From the NCBI RefSeq assembly GCF_000213175.1, contig NW_009799179.1:2650989-2714988 (forward strand): DNA of 64,000 bases, in the 5' to 3' direction. The DNA is from Neurospora tetrasperma FGSC 2508. Its lineage: Eukaryota > Ascomycota > Sordariomycetes > Sordariales > Sordariaceae. Position numbers and translations under genes: made by a program. This document shows positions 38,291 to 48,736 of this stretch, one piece after another. Under the pieces are notes generated by a model. The model searched no databases and had not been told where the DNA came from. It saw nothing but the letters and a program-made list of their open reading frames with translations. The first letter of the stretch is position 1. Every line of letters starts with the position of its first letter.

Positions 38291-39560
38291 GTTGCAAAAG
38301 TGTGTTTACCGTCGGTTCAGAAGTACCTATGTTGCCGAGATGAGATGGAAGGCTCGTTGAGCGTGAAGATTGAAGTCAATGGAATCAGTTGGGCGTTAGA
38401 GAGCTTGGGATCAGCGGGTGTGATTTCTTAAGACAGCGTCCGTTTGTCGTCAAAGCAGAGCGTTTTGCAGATGTTTGAACAGTCTGTGAATGAACGTATT
38501 CAGGGAAAATATCATGGCCCCATCAAGAAGACAGACATGGCGGTTATGACGCATGCTGGCCGGCCGAAGGTGTCTTCAAGGTGGGGAGAATGGAGACGTT
38601 TGTGAACATCTTCGGCGGTTCGCCCCACATAAACAGAGCCGACAGGGGTGCTTGATCCCTAAAAGAGGAGTGGGAAGTGGAGATGCGTGATTATCTGATC
38701 ATCAGATAAAGGACGGCCACGTTCTTTCCCGCTCTTTCCCTCGTTCATATCCCCATTCTCGTTCTGTTTTCTGTCCCTCCCCCCTTTTTGTTTTCCTTTT
38801 TTTCTTCTTTTTTTTTTCTTTGGTGTGATAGCTCCGGGCAGTGGGTTTCCCCGTGACCGACGAACTATTTTCACGAGACAAGTCTCGGACGCCAGAGGTA
38901 TAATGGTATCTCTAGGCATTAAGGACATGTGCCAAAAGCGTAACATGACGTGCAGTGAATCGGGGCGGCCGCCCAGTCGTGGAAGTCAAGCTCAATTCCG
39001 ATCTTCTCTCGTAACTCCAATTCCTGGGCAGACATCGTCTCCGAGGGTCTTGGTCAACGATGACGTTTGGAGCATTGGCCCATGTATCAATCTCGCAGCG
39101 TCTTATGATTGCATGCGCACCCGGTGGTTGAGTCTCCCTCGCACTTCGGTCTACGATCAGCATTCCTCCGTCTGCAGCGTAACACCATGGAAGCGATAAC
39201 GCGATGAGACATCGTGTTTTTGTCCAGAGCCCATTGGCCACCCTAACGCCGAATCGGTGAATCTTGATGGAGTGTGCGCAAGTCAGTCGTTAGTTGTGTC
39301 ATTGATTTCAAAGCAGAATATTCTCTTCTATGGCAGGGGCATGGTTGAGGTAGGTAAGTCGCTGAGACGTATGCTTGCGAAGATGAACTTACCCCTCGAA
39401 CTCAGATATATTACGTCCATCTATTCAGCCAGATTCAGTGTTTTTGTGATCGTCTTTTCCATCTTCCATGTTGCTTTTGTTGTTCTGGTAAAATCTTGTT
39501 ACTTTCGCGATTTTCGAAGGAACCAGCCCTCACTCAACCTCAACCAGAAAAAATTGCACC
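38291..39560. promoter_or_regulatory. Divergent intergenic region, hydantoinase (-) / SDR reductase (+)
   Basis: This 1.27 kb presumably contains both promoters. It has a T-rich tract at about 38797-38821. No domain-bearing frame is present. Confidence 0.55.
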
Positions 39561-40634
39561 ATGGCGAACACACCCCTCATAATCACACAGGAACCCTTCA
39601 TCCCTCTCAACTCCCTAGTCCTTATCACCGGCGTCAACGGCCTAATCGCCAGCCACATAGTCGACCAGCTCCTCTCAGCCGGCTACCGCGTCCGAGGCAC
39701 CGTGCGTAACAAAGCTCGATGCGCCTGGGTCGAGCCCTTCTTCACCACCCGCTACGGCGTCAACCGCATCGAAGTCATTGAAGTCCCCAACATCACCGCC
39801 CCCGGCATCTGGAACGCTCACGTCGCCGGCGTCTCCGCCGTCATCACCGTAGCCGGGGTCGCCTGGCTCGACGACAGAGACGTGCCAAAAGCCGTCAACG
39901 AAGAACTCAAGTGTCTCTACGGTCTTCTCGACGCCGCCAAGATGCACTCCAACACTGTCCAGGCGTTCATCTACACCAGCTCTTCCTGGGCGGCTTATAC
40001 GCCCAAGGTCGGGATTCGCAGGACTCTGACGGAGGAGTCATGGAATCACGAGGCGGTGGCGTTGGCTGAAGATTCGGGCATCCCTGATGCGGAAAAGGGC
40101 CTCGCTCCGTTCATGGCCATCAAAGTCAAAGTTGAGGAGGCGCTGTGGGATTGGGTTGCGAGGGAGAAGCCGACGTTTACTTTCAACGCGATGCTCATTT
40201 CCACCGTCACTGGGCCCATCCTTGATCCCGACAATCAGTCAGCCAGCACAGCCGGGCTGGTTAGGGCTTTATACAATGGGAAACCGAAGGAAGCACTCGA
40301 TGTAATTCCTACTTTCGGTCCGCAGTCGTCCATTGATGCTCGAGACGCAGGTCGGCTGTATCTTGGCGTGCTGGTGTCGGGACTAACTGGATCAAGGGTT
40401 TATGGGTCTGCGGAGCAGTTCAGTTGGAACCAAACTCTGGACATTCTCAAGGAGTTGTATCCTAAAAAGAAGGACTGGGTGAAATTGCCGAGTTCAAATC
40501 AAATTGATGAAACGGAAATTCCTGTGGACATCCCCTTCTCGTTGTTGCGTACTGTCGGACAGGAGGGATGGACGGGCTTGAAGGAGAGCATCAAAGACGC
40601 GGCGGAGAGTTTTGCTCCGACTGGACAGTGCTGA
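39561..40634 (+). CDS. Extended short-chain dehydrogenase/reductase (dihydroflavonol-4-reductase / GRE2-like)
   Basis: A single exon encodes 357 residues. The ATG has a good context (caccATGgc). The N-terminal Rossmann motif LVLITGVNGLIASHIVDQLL contains TGxxGxxA at residues 23-30, and RVRGTVRN follows as the NADP(H)-type beta2 turn. VSAVITVAGVAW replaces the usual hydrophobic strand before the active site, and the active-site Ser region is YTSSSWAAY (138-146). The motif that should be YxxxK reads FMAIK (F184, K188), so the catalytic tyrosine appears to be phenylalanine; the codon is TTC. Relatives reduce aldehydes, ketones or flavonol-like substrates with NADPH. Activity here is doubtful or altered. 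No cluster partners (P450, PKS, transcription factor) are nearby. Confidence 0.85.
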   Translation: MANTPLIITQEPFIPLNSLVLITGVNGLIASHIVDQLLSAGYRVRGTVRNKARCAWVEPFFTTRYGVNRIEVIEVPNITAPGIWNAHVAGVSAVITVAGVAWLDDRDVPKAVNEELKCLYGLLDAAKMHSNTVQAFIYTSSSWAAYTPKVGIRRTLTEESWNHEAVALAEDSGIPDAEKGLAPFMAIKVKVEEALWDWVAREKPTFTFNAMLISTVTGPILDPDNQSASTAGLVRALYNGKPKEALDVIPTFGPQSSIDARDAGRLYLGVLVSGLTGSRVYGSAEQFSWNQTLDILKELYPKKKDWVKLPSSNQIDETEIPVDIPFSLLRTVGQEGWTGLKESIKDAAESFAPTGQC

Positions 40635-41245
40635 AGGGAAACCAAAACATGTTGAGGCTGGGGGGAGTGCATAGCGATGGATAATGATGTCATCCGATGC
40701 CTCGGCTCGAACATCTCGGCCAATCCAGCTTATTTCAAGCACCAAGCACCCAGCTTCGCTCGTTCTCCCCTTTCTTCTCGTCAGTTTCGTTTCTTTTTGC
40801 ATCAGGGCTCACGGTACCTGCAGTAGCGTTTAAGATTAAACCAAACAAGCCCCAGACCCACTATCGGTCATTGCACTTGATTGAAGTCGCCCCGTTGGGC
40901 TGTCAATGGTTGTTCCGGTTTTCTGGTTCCTCTTAATGGGATCCACAAACTATTGGACTGTAGCTCGATGGATGGGGTCTAGGTCCTGATAGTCCCCAAA
41001 GTTCAGCCAGCCACCATTGAATTACCTCTCGGTCAATGGAAGGAAGAAGCCTGCCAAGATTTGGACTGTTGACCGATACTTTGTGTGATTGCTTCTCCAG
41101 CGTATGGTGTAAAGCGTCGATAGGGTGCCATATAAGACAAAGCGTTGTGAACATGAAATCACACAAACTCAAACCTCTGCTCTCTTTCCCCGTTTCGCGT
41201 TGTTCCGCGTCCATTCTCTAATTGAATCCCTTCGAATCATCGACC
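40635..41245. promoter_or_regulatory. Intergenic region upstream of secreted mucin-like gene
   Basis: This is 611 nt between two plus-strand genes. It should include the SDR 3' UTR and the promoter of the downstream gene. No gene is seen. Confidence 0.5.
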
Positions 41246-42220
41246 ATGCGTGCCTCGTTAGCGCTTTTGCCAGCCCTTGCGGCCATGACCGTGGCAAGTC
41301 GATGCCGCCCACGGACAACGACGTCGTCTTTGGCAACGTCGACCTTGACATCAATGGTAGTTAGTAGCCCAACAAGCTCTACCGACTACACTTCCAGCGC
41401 TGTCAGTATCATTGAGAGCACGACGACCACTACATCCGATGAGCCTACAGCAACTGAGGCGTCGACCGTGGAGCCCTCTACCACGGAGCCTGCCACGAGT
41501 GATCCACCCACCACCAGTGAGCTGCCCACCACGAGTGAGCCACCCACCACCAGTGAGCTGCCCACCACGAGTGAGCCACCCACCACGAACGAGCCATCCA
41601 CCACGAGCGAGCCACCCACCACGAGCGAGCCGCCCACTACCAGTGAGCTGCCCACCACCACCGAGGAGCCTACCACAACATCCGTCGAGAGCACGACCTC
41701 AACCGCTCCCAGCTCTGCTCCAACAGTCACGGGCTTCTGCCTGAAAGCCATCACCCCTGGTGTGAGCAATAAAGACTACCACATTCGTGTGCTCTCCCCC
41801 TACTCCAACCTGATCACCGAGGCCCCGACCGGCTCCAATTTCGGCTTGTTCGATCTCGACATATCTACTGGCAAGATGAGCATCAGCGGCGGTACATGGG
41901 CTGGCTATGAGGTGTACGCGCTCCCACCATATGACAACCAAAAGCTTCGTGTTATCCGGTTCACGAACACGCCGGTAGAACATCCTTTGCGCTGCTCGAA
42001 CCCGGATGGAGTGTATACGACTGGGTCGGTATTGAAGTGTGAGGTGTCAGCTCCTTGGGCTGACGGTGTGATGAGGAGGTATGCCCTGTGGAATAGCGGT
42101 AATAGCTCCCCTATCGATGCGTGGAACATTATGCTCGATGACTATGTGAGGGCTGGGTCCTATAACTACGATGTGGGCATGTTCTTTGGGGATGACTGCA
42201 GTGCGGTGGGTGCCCAATGA
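41246..42220 (+). CDS. Secreted Ser/Thr/Pro-rich mucin-like protein with repeats
   Basis: A single exon encodes 324 residues from the ATG at 41246 (MRASLALLPALAAMTVAS). That is a signal peptide with a likely cleavage near residue 18. Residues about 25-150 are extremely Thr/Ser/Pro/Glu-rich and include eight six-residue repeats of the type TTSEPP or TTSELP (89-136), expected to be heavily O-mannosylated. The C-terminal part (about 155-324) is a compact, non-repetitive domain with four cysteines (in FCLK, LRCSN, LKCEV and DDCSA), which could form two disulphides. There is no hydrophobic GPI-attachment tail, so a soluble or wall-bound secreted protein is inferred. I do not recognise the C-terminal domain. 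It converges with the downstream methyltransferase gene with only 140 nt between stop codons. Confidence 0.8.
   Translation: MRASLALLPALAAMTVASRCRPRTTTSSLATSTLTSMVVSSPTSSTDYTSSAVSIIESTTTTTSDEPTATEASTVEPSTTEPATSDPPTTSELPTTSEPPTTSELPTTSEPPTTNEPSTTSEPPTTSEPPTTSELPTTTEEPTTTSVESTTSTAPSSAPTVTGFCLKAITPGVSNKDYHIRVLSPYSNLITEAPTGSNFGLFDLDISTGKMSISGGTWAGYEVYALPPYDNQKLRVIRFTNTPVEHPLRCSNPDGVYTTGSVLKCEVSAPWADGVMRRYALWNSGNSSPIDAWNIMLDDYVRAGSYNYDVGMFFGDDCSAVGAQ
41510..41653 (+). repeat. Tandem 18-bp coding repeat, 8 units
   Basis: Eight consecutive 18-nt units encode TTSELP, TTSEPP or a variant (one reads TTNEPS). They form the stalk of the secreted protein. Their near identity at DNA level suggests length variation between strains. 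Confidence 0.9.
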
Positions 42221-42360
42221 TGATGGGCTAGGAGAAACCGTCATATGTAGAAACGGTCTCGTAATGGTAATATTGAAGGTGTCATTGGCCATCGTGGTAG
42301 TTTCTTTCTTTGTTGTGTACAATAGAATTGCTTGACGGAGATGGCCGGTGCCAAACACTG

Positions 42361-43515
42361 CTACGCCGCTGGAGATGTTGACATGTGGCCGTAATCTTGT
42401 AGGGTCCTTCGTAGCCTTCGAATGTGTTCGGGGGACGCCTTGCAGCAACCTCCCACAACGATAGACTTCCAATTTCCTCTTTGACGTGCGGCTTCGACAA
42501 CACCGGCTAGGACTGTTTCCCAAGGGGTCTGTTTGAAAGAAGTGAGTGTTGGTGCGTGAACCAAAGGACCTGTAAAGAATGGTAGACCACAGCGTACCTC
42601 TGTCTGTTTGTGTCCTGGAGACAACTCCCAAGTCTTGGTGGCCGTGTTGTAGACCTCCCCTTTTGTCCCGTCTGGATAGAGGACCAAGCTTGGCCAGGCC
42701 ATCCGCTCTCCGTTCTTGATGCAGGTTTGGATCGCATCTTCGTATCGTTTGACCAAGGAGTCGAGCTTTTCCACCTTTGTGCAGTTGATGCCAATACCCC
42801 AGGGAGTCTCCAGGCCTTCCCTGTGCGTGAGAACGGCTTTGACGGCCTCCTCTACCGTGCTGCCGTCGGGAAGCTTTCCATCATCGTTTGGGTAAGGAGT
42901 GGAAATCCATACGGGGCGTCCACGGAGGGATGTTGGGATGTTGTCGACCGAAAGCAGATTTCTGATGGCAACAATCTCATCGAGCCTAGGAACCGTTTCA
43001 AAGGCAATGTAGTTGACATGGTTGGGATCGACGTCCTTGAACAGATTCAGACGTTCCTTGTGCCATTTTTCCAGGGCCTGCACATCTTGGTGTTCAGGAT
43101 CGTACCTGCCGCTGTATTCGGTCGATGGAATCATGGTGGCGCCATAAGGACCCAGCGACAAGGCAACTTTGCCCTCCGTCCCCGCTGCATTCGCGGCAAG
43201 GACGACCGCACGGCTCAAGAAGCGAGGAATCTCTTCCTTGTCGATGCCCTCCCTCTCCACGTCGAGGGTTCCGCTTTTCGGCGCCTTGGTTGCGGCAAAT
43301 CCATTGATGGATATTTGGTACGTCGCGGTAGAAATGATGTTCGCTCCCGCCTGCTTGAATGCCTCGTGGCAATCCGACAGCTTGTCCTCCTCGCCGGAAA
43401 CAAGGAGATGTGATGACCAAAGCGGAGTTTCAAATGAGAAGGTGATGTCGTGCATGTCTTCCAGAGTGGTTCCCATCCCTCCATCCAGGATCTGAACTGG
43501 AATCGGTGTAGCCAT
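42361..43515 (-). CDS. Homocysteine S-methyltransferase
   Basis: Two exons are inferred, 43515-42598 and 42528-42361, giving about 361 residues. The 69-nt intron (GTACGC...CAAACAG) is in frame and open, so the unspliced frame reads through and gives 384 residues. The spliced form joins KQTE to TPWETVLAGVVEAARQRG, which fits the family better. ATG 43515 is chosen (MATPIPVQILDGGMGTTLE); the frame upstream has no ATG. Motifs are the N-terminal LDGGMGTTLE, AFETVPRLDEI, the zinc ligand Cys in GIGINCTKVE and the Cys pair in IVVGGCCKASPEHI. Enzymes of this fold transfer a methyl group from S-methylmethionine or AdoMet to homocysteine, making methionine (Mht1/Sam4-like). The cytosol is the expected location. 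The methyl donor cannot be told from sequence. Confidence 0.9.
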   Translation of the reverse strand: MATPIPVQILDGGMGTTLEDMHDITFSFETPLWSSHLLVSGEEDKLSDCHEAFKQAGANIISTATYQISINGFAATKAPKSGTLDVEREGIDKEEIPRFLSRAVVLAANAAGTEGKVALSLGPYGATMIPSTEYSGRYDPEHQDVQALEKWHKERLNLFKDVDPNHVNYIAFETVPRLDEIVAIRNLLSVDNIPTSLRGRPVWISTPYPNDDGKLPDGSTVEEAVKAVLTHREGLETPWGIGINCTKVEKLDSLVKRYEDAIQTCIKNGERMAWPSLVLYPDGTKGEVYNTATKTWELSPGHKQTEVRCGLPFFTGPLVHAPTLTSFKQTPWETVLAGVVEAARQRGNWKSIVVGGCCKASPEHIRRLRRTLQDYGHMSTSPAA

Positions 43516-44244
43516 TGCTGCAGAGTTTTGACGTGTTTGCCGCGATTGGGCGCTGGTTGAGATATTGCGCTCAAGCAACTATATTTGATGGGGAAGGAGT
43601 GAGTGAGTTGCGATTGCCTCAGGTGAATTTCCAAGTGAATCTCAAATAATGCAAGAGCTACCGCTACCAAAAATGACGTTCAAGCCGCCGCCCCGCTACG
43701 AAAATTGTTAAGGATCGGCCCAAGTACGGCGCTGCGCTTCCTTGTAATCCCTGCTTTGAGGTTGCAACGGTAAAGCCTGGGCACATGAAGTGCTGCGGTC
43801 TTGTCCGAGTTCCACGCCGAAACCGGCTGTCAACACCAACCCAGCAAACCTCAACCATCTCCCAATGCGCCGCATCGAATCTTGGACAACCCCAGAACAA
43901 ACGCCAAACGCAAGAGGATTGAAAGGTCTGTGCTCCGTCCTCTGATCATTGAACCCTAGCCGTTTGTCGTTTCCGACTATTCTCAATGACGAGCACTGGG
44001 GTTTCAGAGGCGTCTGGCGCACGAAGACCGAGGAGGTTTCTTCACCGTGGTAGCAGCTGGACATCTCACACGTGCTTAGTACGAGAGTCGTGACGCACAA
44101 CCATATGTTGGCTCTGTAGATGAAGTTGAGAGGTTCAAGCATTGACGTAGGAGGACCTTCCGCTCAGTCTATAAAACGTGAGGGATTCCATCAAGGCATT
44201 GACCTTCATCCACACACCCTGGCGCACTCGTACTAACCCTCACA
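43516..44244. promoter_or_regulatory. Divergent intergenic region, methyltransferase (-) / pseudokinase (+)
   Basis: This is 729 nt between divergent genes. Short overlapping frames on both strands show no motif. It presumably contains both promoters. Confidence 0.5.
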
Positions 44245-46616
44245 ATGTCAGAGCCAGTTTCTGGATCTCGAACGCCTTCGCTTCCCACTCACCACTCTGG
44301 AGACTATCCACGACTGGGTTTTCTACGCGATGTTCAATGCAGGTGCTACGAATATCGATCTGGTGAGATTGAGCTATGGGAGTCAAGTCCCTTGCAAAGT
44401 GCCCTCCCCTTTGAAGTCAAGTATCAAGAAAAATGCCTAGTAGCGCAGGGAGTTCCTCGTGGAGCTCTTCGGATTGTCAGACAATTTAAACCGAGAAGCC
44501 AAGAGGCTCTTGTTTTTGCAAAAGAGCACATCGTTGCTATTACAAAGCCCAAGGTGGGTCAATAAATTCCGACCAAGTCTGTGGTACAGTTTTCTATGTT
44601 CCGGTCATTACTAACCACCTTCATTTCGGCTTACTTTGAAGTTTGCATACCACTTTCTTCGGTACCTGCAAGTTTTCCAAACCGATGGCCACCAAGTGGA
44701 CAATGGTATGCCCGACCTCCATCTCATGACAGAGGATTGCCCCTTAGGAGATCTTCAGTCTTTCATCGCGACCCATGGATCCATACGGGAAGAGGAAGCA
44801 AGAACAATCATGCGTCAAATCTGCAATGGCCTAGGGCTGTTACATCAGGAAGGCCTTGCCCATGGCGATCTGCAACTGTGTGTAAGTGAATTCCGAGAAA
44901 TCGTCCTCGAGTAGATGTAGTGTAAGTGCGGTCACTAGAATAACGTCTCGGTCTTTGCTTTAGCACATTTCTATCGACCGTCTTCCCGAACACAACCCCG
45001 ATCAACACCACAGAGAGTGGCGCGTCAAAATTGGGGGATGCAGGCTTCATTACCCAACGTCTGCCAACAGTCATGGCAGTCCCGGAACTTTCATCAATAC
45101 TGTTGCCTTTGCAAATCTCTCCTTTCTCTCCCCAGAGATTCTAGGGGGTTATACACCGAGAGACCCTGCAACCTTTGAAGGTTTCAATGGAATACAAGCA
45201 TTTGACGTTTGGGCAGCAGGAGAGGTTGCCGCTCAAATGTTAACCGGCAGTCCAACCTTTGGCCTAGATCTCCAGATGATGTTTGACTACCAGGCCGGAA
45301 CAGTTACATTTCCAACCAGGAAGTTGGATCAAGCGATGGTCTCAGAACTTTGCAAAAGATTCATTACGACATTCATGCACCACGATCCCTTCATGCGACC
45401 AACGCTTCCCCTCGATCCAAGGCGAGATGCCATTGTACAGTGGATTGAACCAGCCAACTGCTGGCAAGCCAAAGAACTGAAGTCAGTTCCGCTAACGACA
45501 TTCTACCACGACAAGATTCTACCGCCAACAATGCATTACACCCCCGATGGGAGCAAGCTGGTTGTTATCGACCCCCATACCATTACCATTCGTTCAAGTT
45601 TCGCCGGATTCATTAGCAGCTGGATCTACGAGAACGACCGGCATGCTGAATACCGCGCTTCTGCTCTTTCGTCTTACGGGAAGACATTGGCGTTGTATGA
45701 CGCACACTCCAATGGCATCAAAATATTTGACATTTCGAAGGGGAGAAACACCGGGTTATCCATAACCTACCCCGTTTCTGAGCCACTCGTTACCCCTCCA
45801 ATGTCTAATTCCCTGTTTGTGCAATTACAGCAGCCGCAAACAATCCTCAACTTTCATCCTACCGGCTCTACACTTCTTGCCGCCTCTCCAAGCACCTTCA
45901 CAACTCTCAATCTCTCTATTGTCCCAAATCCTGCCAACCCCCTCCCATACCAGCCCAAGACAGACTCCCGAGAAGAACCAATTCTCAACGCCTGCTATAC
46001 CAATGACGGCCTTGCAACGGTCGTTTCCCATAGAAACTATACAAGGTTTACCCTGCTATCAAACGGGCAAGTCACCCGTACAGTGGCGCATCCCGTCTCC
46101 GCTCGCGTTGTGGCTATTGCACCGGATGGACACCGCCTTATCCTGGGGTCAAAGCATGGTGATATCTGGTCTCTTTCTACTTCATCGTTCGTCCAGTCAG
46201 ACGAAGGTTGTTGGGTACCGGTCTGGCGATGTGTAGACGGCTATCCCGTCGACTCTATCGACATTGCCCTGTCATCTACCCATCCAACTCGGAAGGGGGG
46301 TACAAGTGCTGACGCAGTTACGGTAGCGGTTGTTAGTGGGGAGCGATTGACTCTTCTATCTATGGGCAGCGATCAAGACGATCGCTGCTTGGGATGGGTA
46401 GAGTTCAAGCAGCGGAAGGCACTGATTGCCAAGATTAAGCCCAGAGCGGATAAAGAGAACCATCTCGAGATTGCGCTATGGAGTGGAGGTGAAAGCAGGA
46501 TTACCTTTTTGAAGTTTGAGGGGTTCTATGAAGATGAAGAGGTTGAGGGCGGTGGCAATAACTTCAAGGGGCTCGCAGAGTCGACCATCGCTGGAGAAAT
46601 CGAGAACCACAACTAA
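44245..46616 (+). CDS. Pseudokinase fused to a WD40-like beta-propeller
   Basis: Three exons are inferred: 44245-44553, 44642-44881 and 44964-46616, giving about 733 residues. Introns are 88 and 82 nt, the first with a TACTAAC branch site. Residues about 40-310 follow a protein-kinase plan: hinge-like LHLMTEDCPLGDLQSFI, the helix EEEARTIMRQICNGLGLLHQEGLAHGDL, an activation-segment end FLSPEIL and FDVWAAGEVAAQMLTG (helix F). Key catalytic positions are lost. HRD reads HGD (177-179), the metal-binding DFG reads GGC (207-209), and no clear VAIK lysine is visible. From about residue 330 to the end are propeller-like strands with YTPDGSKLVVID, HPTGSTLLAAS and APDGHRLILGSKHGDIWSL. The C-terminus is acidic. 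I do not recognise a named family. A scaffold or sensor role is inference. Confidence 0.75.
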
Positions 46617-48240
46617 ATCGCAGAGGAGCAAGAAAAAGAGCAAGAGAAGAACAAGGCAATGTGTATACAAGCACACAGGGATCTTGATATTACAAAGGGG
46701 GGATTGGGGTTGACGGCGCGAATGAGAAGAAGGACGGTGGGGAAGAGGAAAACAATGATGATGAATACTATTAGAAGGGGGAAGGAGCCAGTGGCTCTGG
46801 ATGTGCGAGTTGGTTTGTTGATGGCTACCTACCTCTACATTGAGGAGTAGTTGACCCACTTCTGAGCATACTTGCGTATGGGAAGGAAAGAACGAAGAGT
46901 CGAAGACAAGTGTCCTTTGACTTGTGTGAAATTAATTCTGGGCCAGTGGGAATCACATATTGACGAAATGCGAACGTTCGGACGCTCAAAAGTTAGTGGG
47001 CTAGTACATAGGTAGGTCATTGAATTCGCGAGTGCATCCAGACATGGTTCTTGTGCGTTGTTCTTTTCATACATCTGTTTTTCAACTTCGATGCCTGGAA
47101 CAATCGAATGTCTCGTTCGTACCTTCTTTGTCTTGCAGTAGTGGCTCCAATTCCCTAAAGACAAAGGCAGGTCCGCTACGAATTGGAACCTCCGCGCCTG
47201 ACTCACCGCAGTCGATCGACATGACCCAAGGAACCCGAGGCTTCGGGTGCGATGGACCGACATATGGCTGAGAGTTCTGGAAGGAACTCACCGCAGCTTT
47301 AGAACCTCTTTTAGAGATGGGTCACGTCTCGGAGGCCATCTCCAGGTGTCCGGTGCACATAACTCTTCTTGTTGTGCAATGTCGAGAAGAAACAACACAT
47401 GAGAACTGAGAGCAACAACTGAATATCTTTAACCGTCCCGAGTCACCTGTGCATTCCTCTCTCGATCCTGGCAGCGAAGAGCATGGCCGGAGCAGGCGGA
47501 ACTCGGTTCCAGCACATCAGCAACTAGACCGCCGTGGTCGGGTATGGACTGCCACTCATTGGAGGCCACTACCGTACAGAGAAAAAAAATACACATCGAA
47601 GGTCCAGAAGCCGCGGCGCCTGTCAAGATCCAAAGTCACGGTGGAAACAAGAAATCCTGCAGCGAAGGTTAAAACAGGGGGCAGATTAGTCGGGGCTCCA
47701 TTAGGTTCAGTGCTCCGGTCCCTCGGAGGATACATGTATGCCGTCGAGGGATTATCTTTTTTTCGTTGGGACCAGACCAGACGGGACTGGACTGGACGAA
47801 TGGAGCCGCTCGACTGGCTGCTTACTGCAATGTTACCCCCCTGAATTTCCCCGGTCTCTTTGAGTCTCATTTCCTTCATCGTCCTGGGACCTGGGTCTGG
47901 GTCTGGGCCTGGGACGCTAGATAGGCGATACCCGATACATACCGCAACAGGTACCTATGAACCTAACCTTATCCAGGCCTCGTTCGTTGAATTGTTCGTA
48001 TTTGTCTGGGTGTCATTTGCCTATTCTTCACGTTGCGTAGGTAGTTACAGTGGGCACCAGTGCAGACCAACGACGTCTAACATACGTGCGTGTAGATGGA
48101 ATTGCGGCTGACGGTCCGCGAGAGGGAAGCAATACCGTGTAAATGGATGTTACCTACCTAGGCATGGCAATAGTTTAGGTAACATCGACGGAAGCGAGAG
48201 AGACCTTACCCTCCACGACTTCCTGCAGCTCCAGCCCAGT
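46617..48240. other. Gene-free flank before the repeat block
   Basis: This is 1.6 kb with only short frames on both strands and no motif. It includes a GGGTCT-like short repeat at about 47890-47910 and TACCTACCTAGG at 48151-48162. It lies between the last recognisable gene and the first transposon-like repeat. Confidence 0.5.
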
Positions 48241-48242
48241 TA

Positions 48243-48736
48243 CAATCCCGCGTCAAAAAAAACGACCAACTGTTTTATTGCCCGCAAAAAGGACCAAAAC
48301 TTAACTCTATGACTCCTTGGTTTTCATATTCAACCACTTTTTAAAAGCAAATGCACTTCAGAAAGAGAGAGGTAAATGATTATAGTTACTGAACATGTAC
48401 TTAGAATTCGTTTCTTTCTTTTAGTGGTGTGATGATAACTGTCCAAATGAGAGTATAAAAAGTATTTTTAATTATAGTGGACCTATAGTGCATTTTAGTG
48501 GGTGAAATTTGAAATGCTTTTCCGAAAGTTACTTTAGTACTTACCCTTTTGCGCCCTTTTGGAATGTATCCTTTCGGACAATTTGCATTAGCATCTCCTA
48601 TTAAAGATATCTCTAACTATAACGTGGAGTGACTTTTGTAAAAAGGCTCGTTAAGAAACCAAGAGTTGAAGATGTTGACTTTTGGCCCTTTTTACGGGTA
48701 AAAAAAGAGTTGGTCGTTTTTTTTAGCGCCCCACTG
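48243..48736. mobile_element. 494-bp Tc1/mariner-like MITE
   Basis: The two ends are imperfect inverted repeats. The left end at 48243 reads CAATCCCGCGTC followed by AAAAAAAACGACCAACT. The right end at 48736, read on the minus strand, is CAGTGGGGCGCT followed by the same AAAAAAAACGACCAACT. Similarity continues inward for roughly 100 bp. Both ends are flanked by TA (48241-48242 and 48737-48738), as expected for the TA target duplication of Tc1/mariner elements. The inside has no transposase frame, so it is a non-autonomous miniature element. The family is not one I can name. Confidence 0.8.

Noticed and set aside
42610-43413. 267-residue plus-strand frame opposite the methyltransferase
   Set aside because: It is the antisense shadow of a well-identified exon.
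38000-46700. Secondary-metabolite gene cluster around the SDR
   Set aside because: Neighbours are a hydantoinase-like protein, a secreted mucin-like protein, a methyltransferase of methionine metabolism and a pseudokinase. No backbone synthase, P450 or pathway regulator is present.
46835-47263. 142-residue minus-strand frame after the pseudokinase gene
   Set aside because: No domain or coding character and overlapping frames on both strands.
1-48000. Dispersed 5S rRNA or intact tRNA genes
   Set aside because: I looked for the Neurospora-type 5S start and conserved core and for clean A/B boxes on both strands by eye and saw none. A covariance-model search would be needed to be certain.
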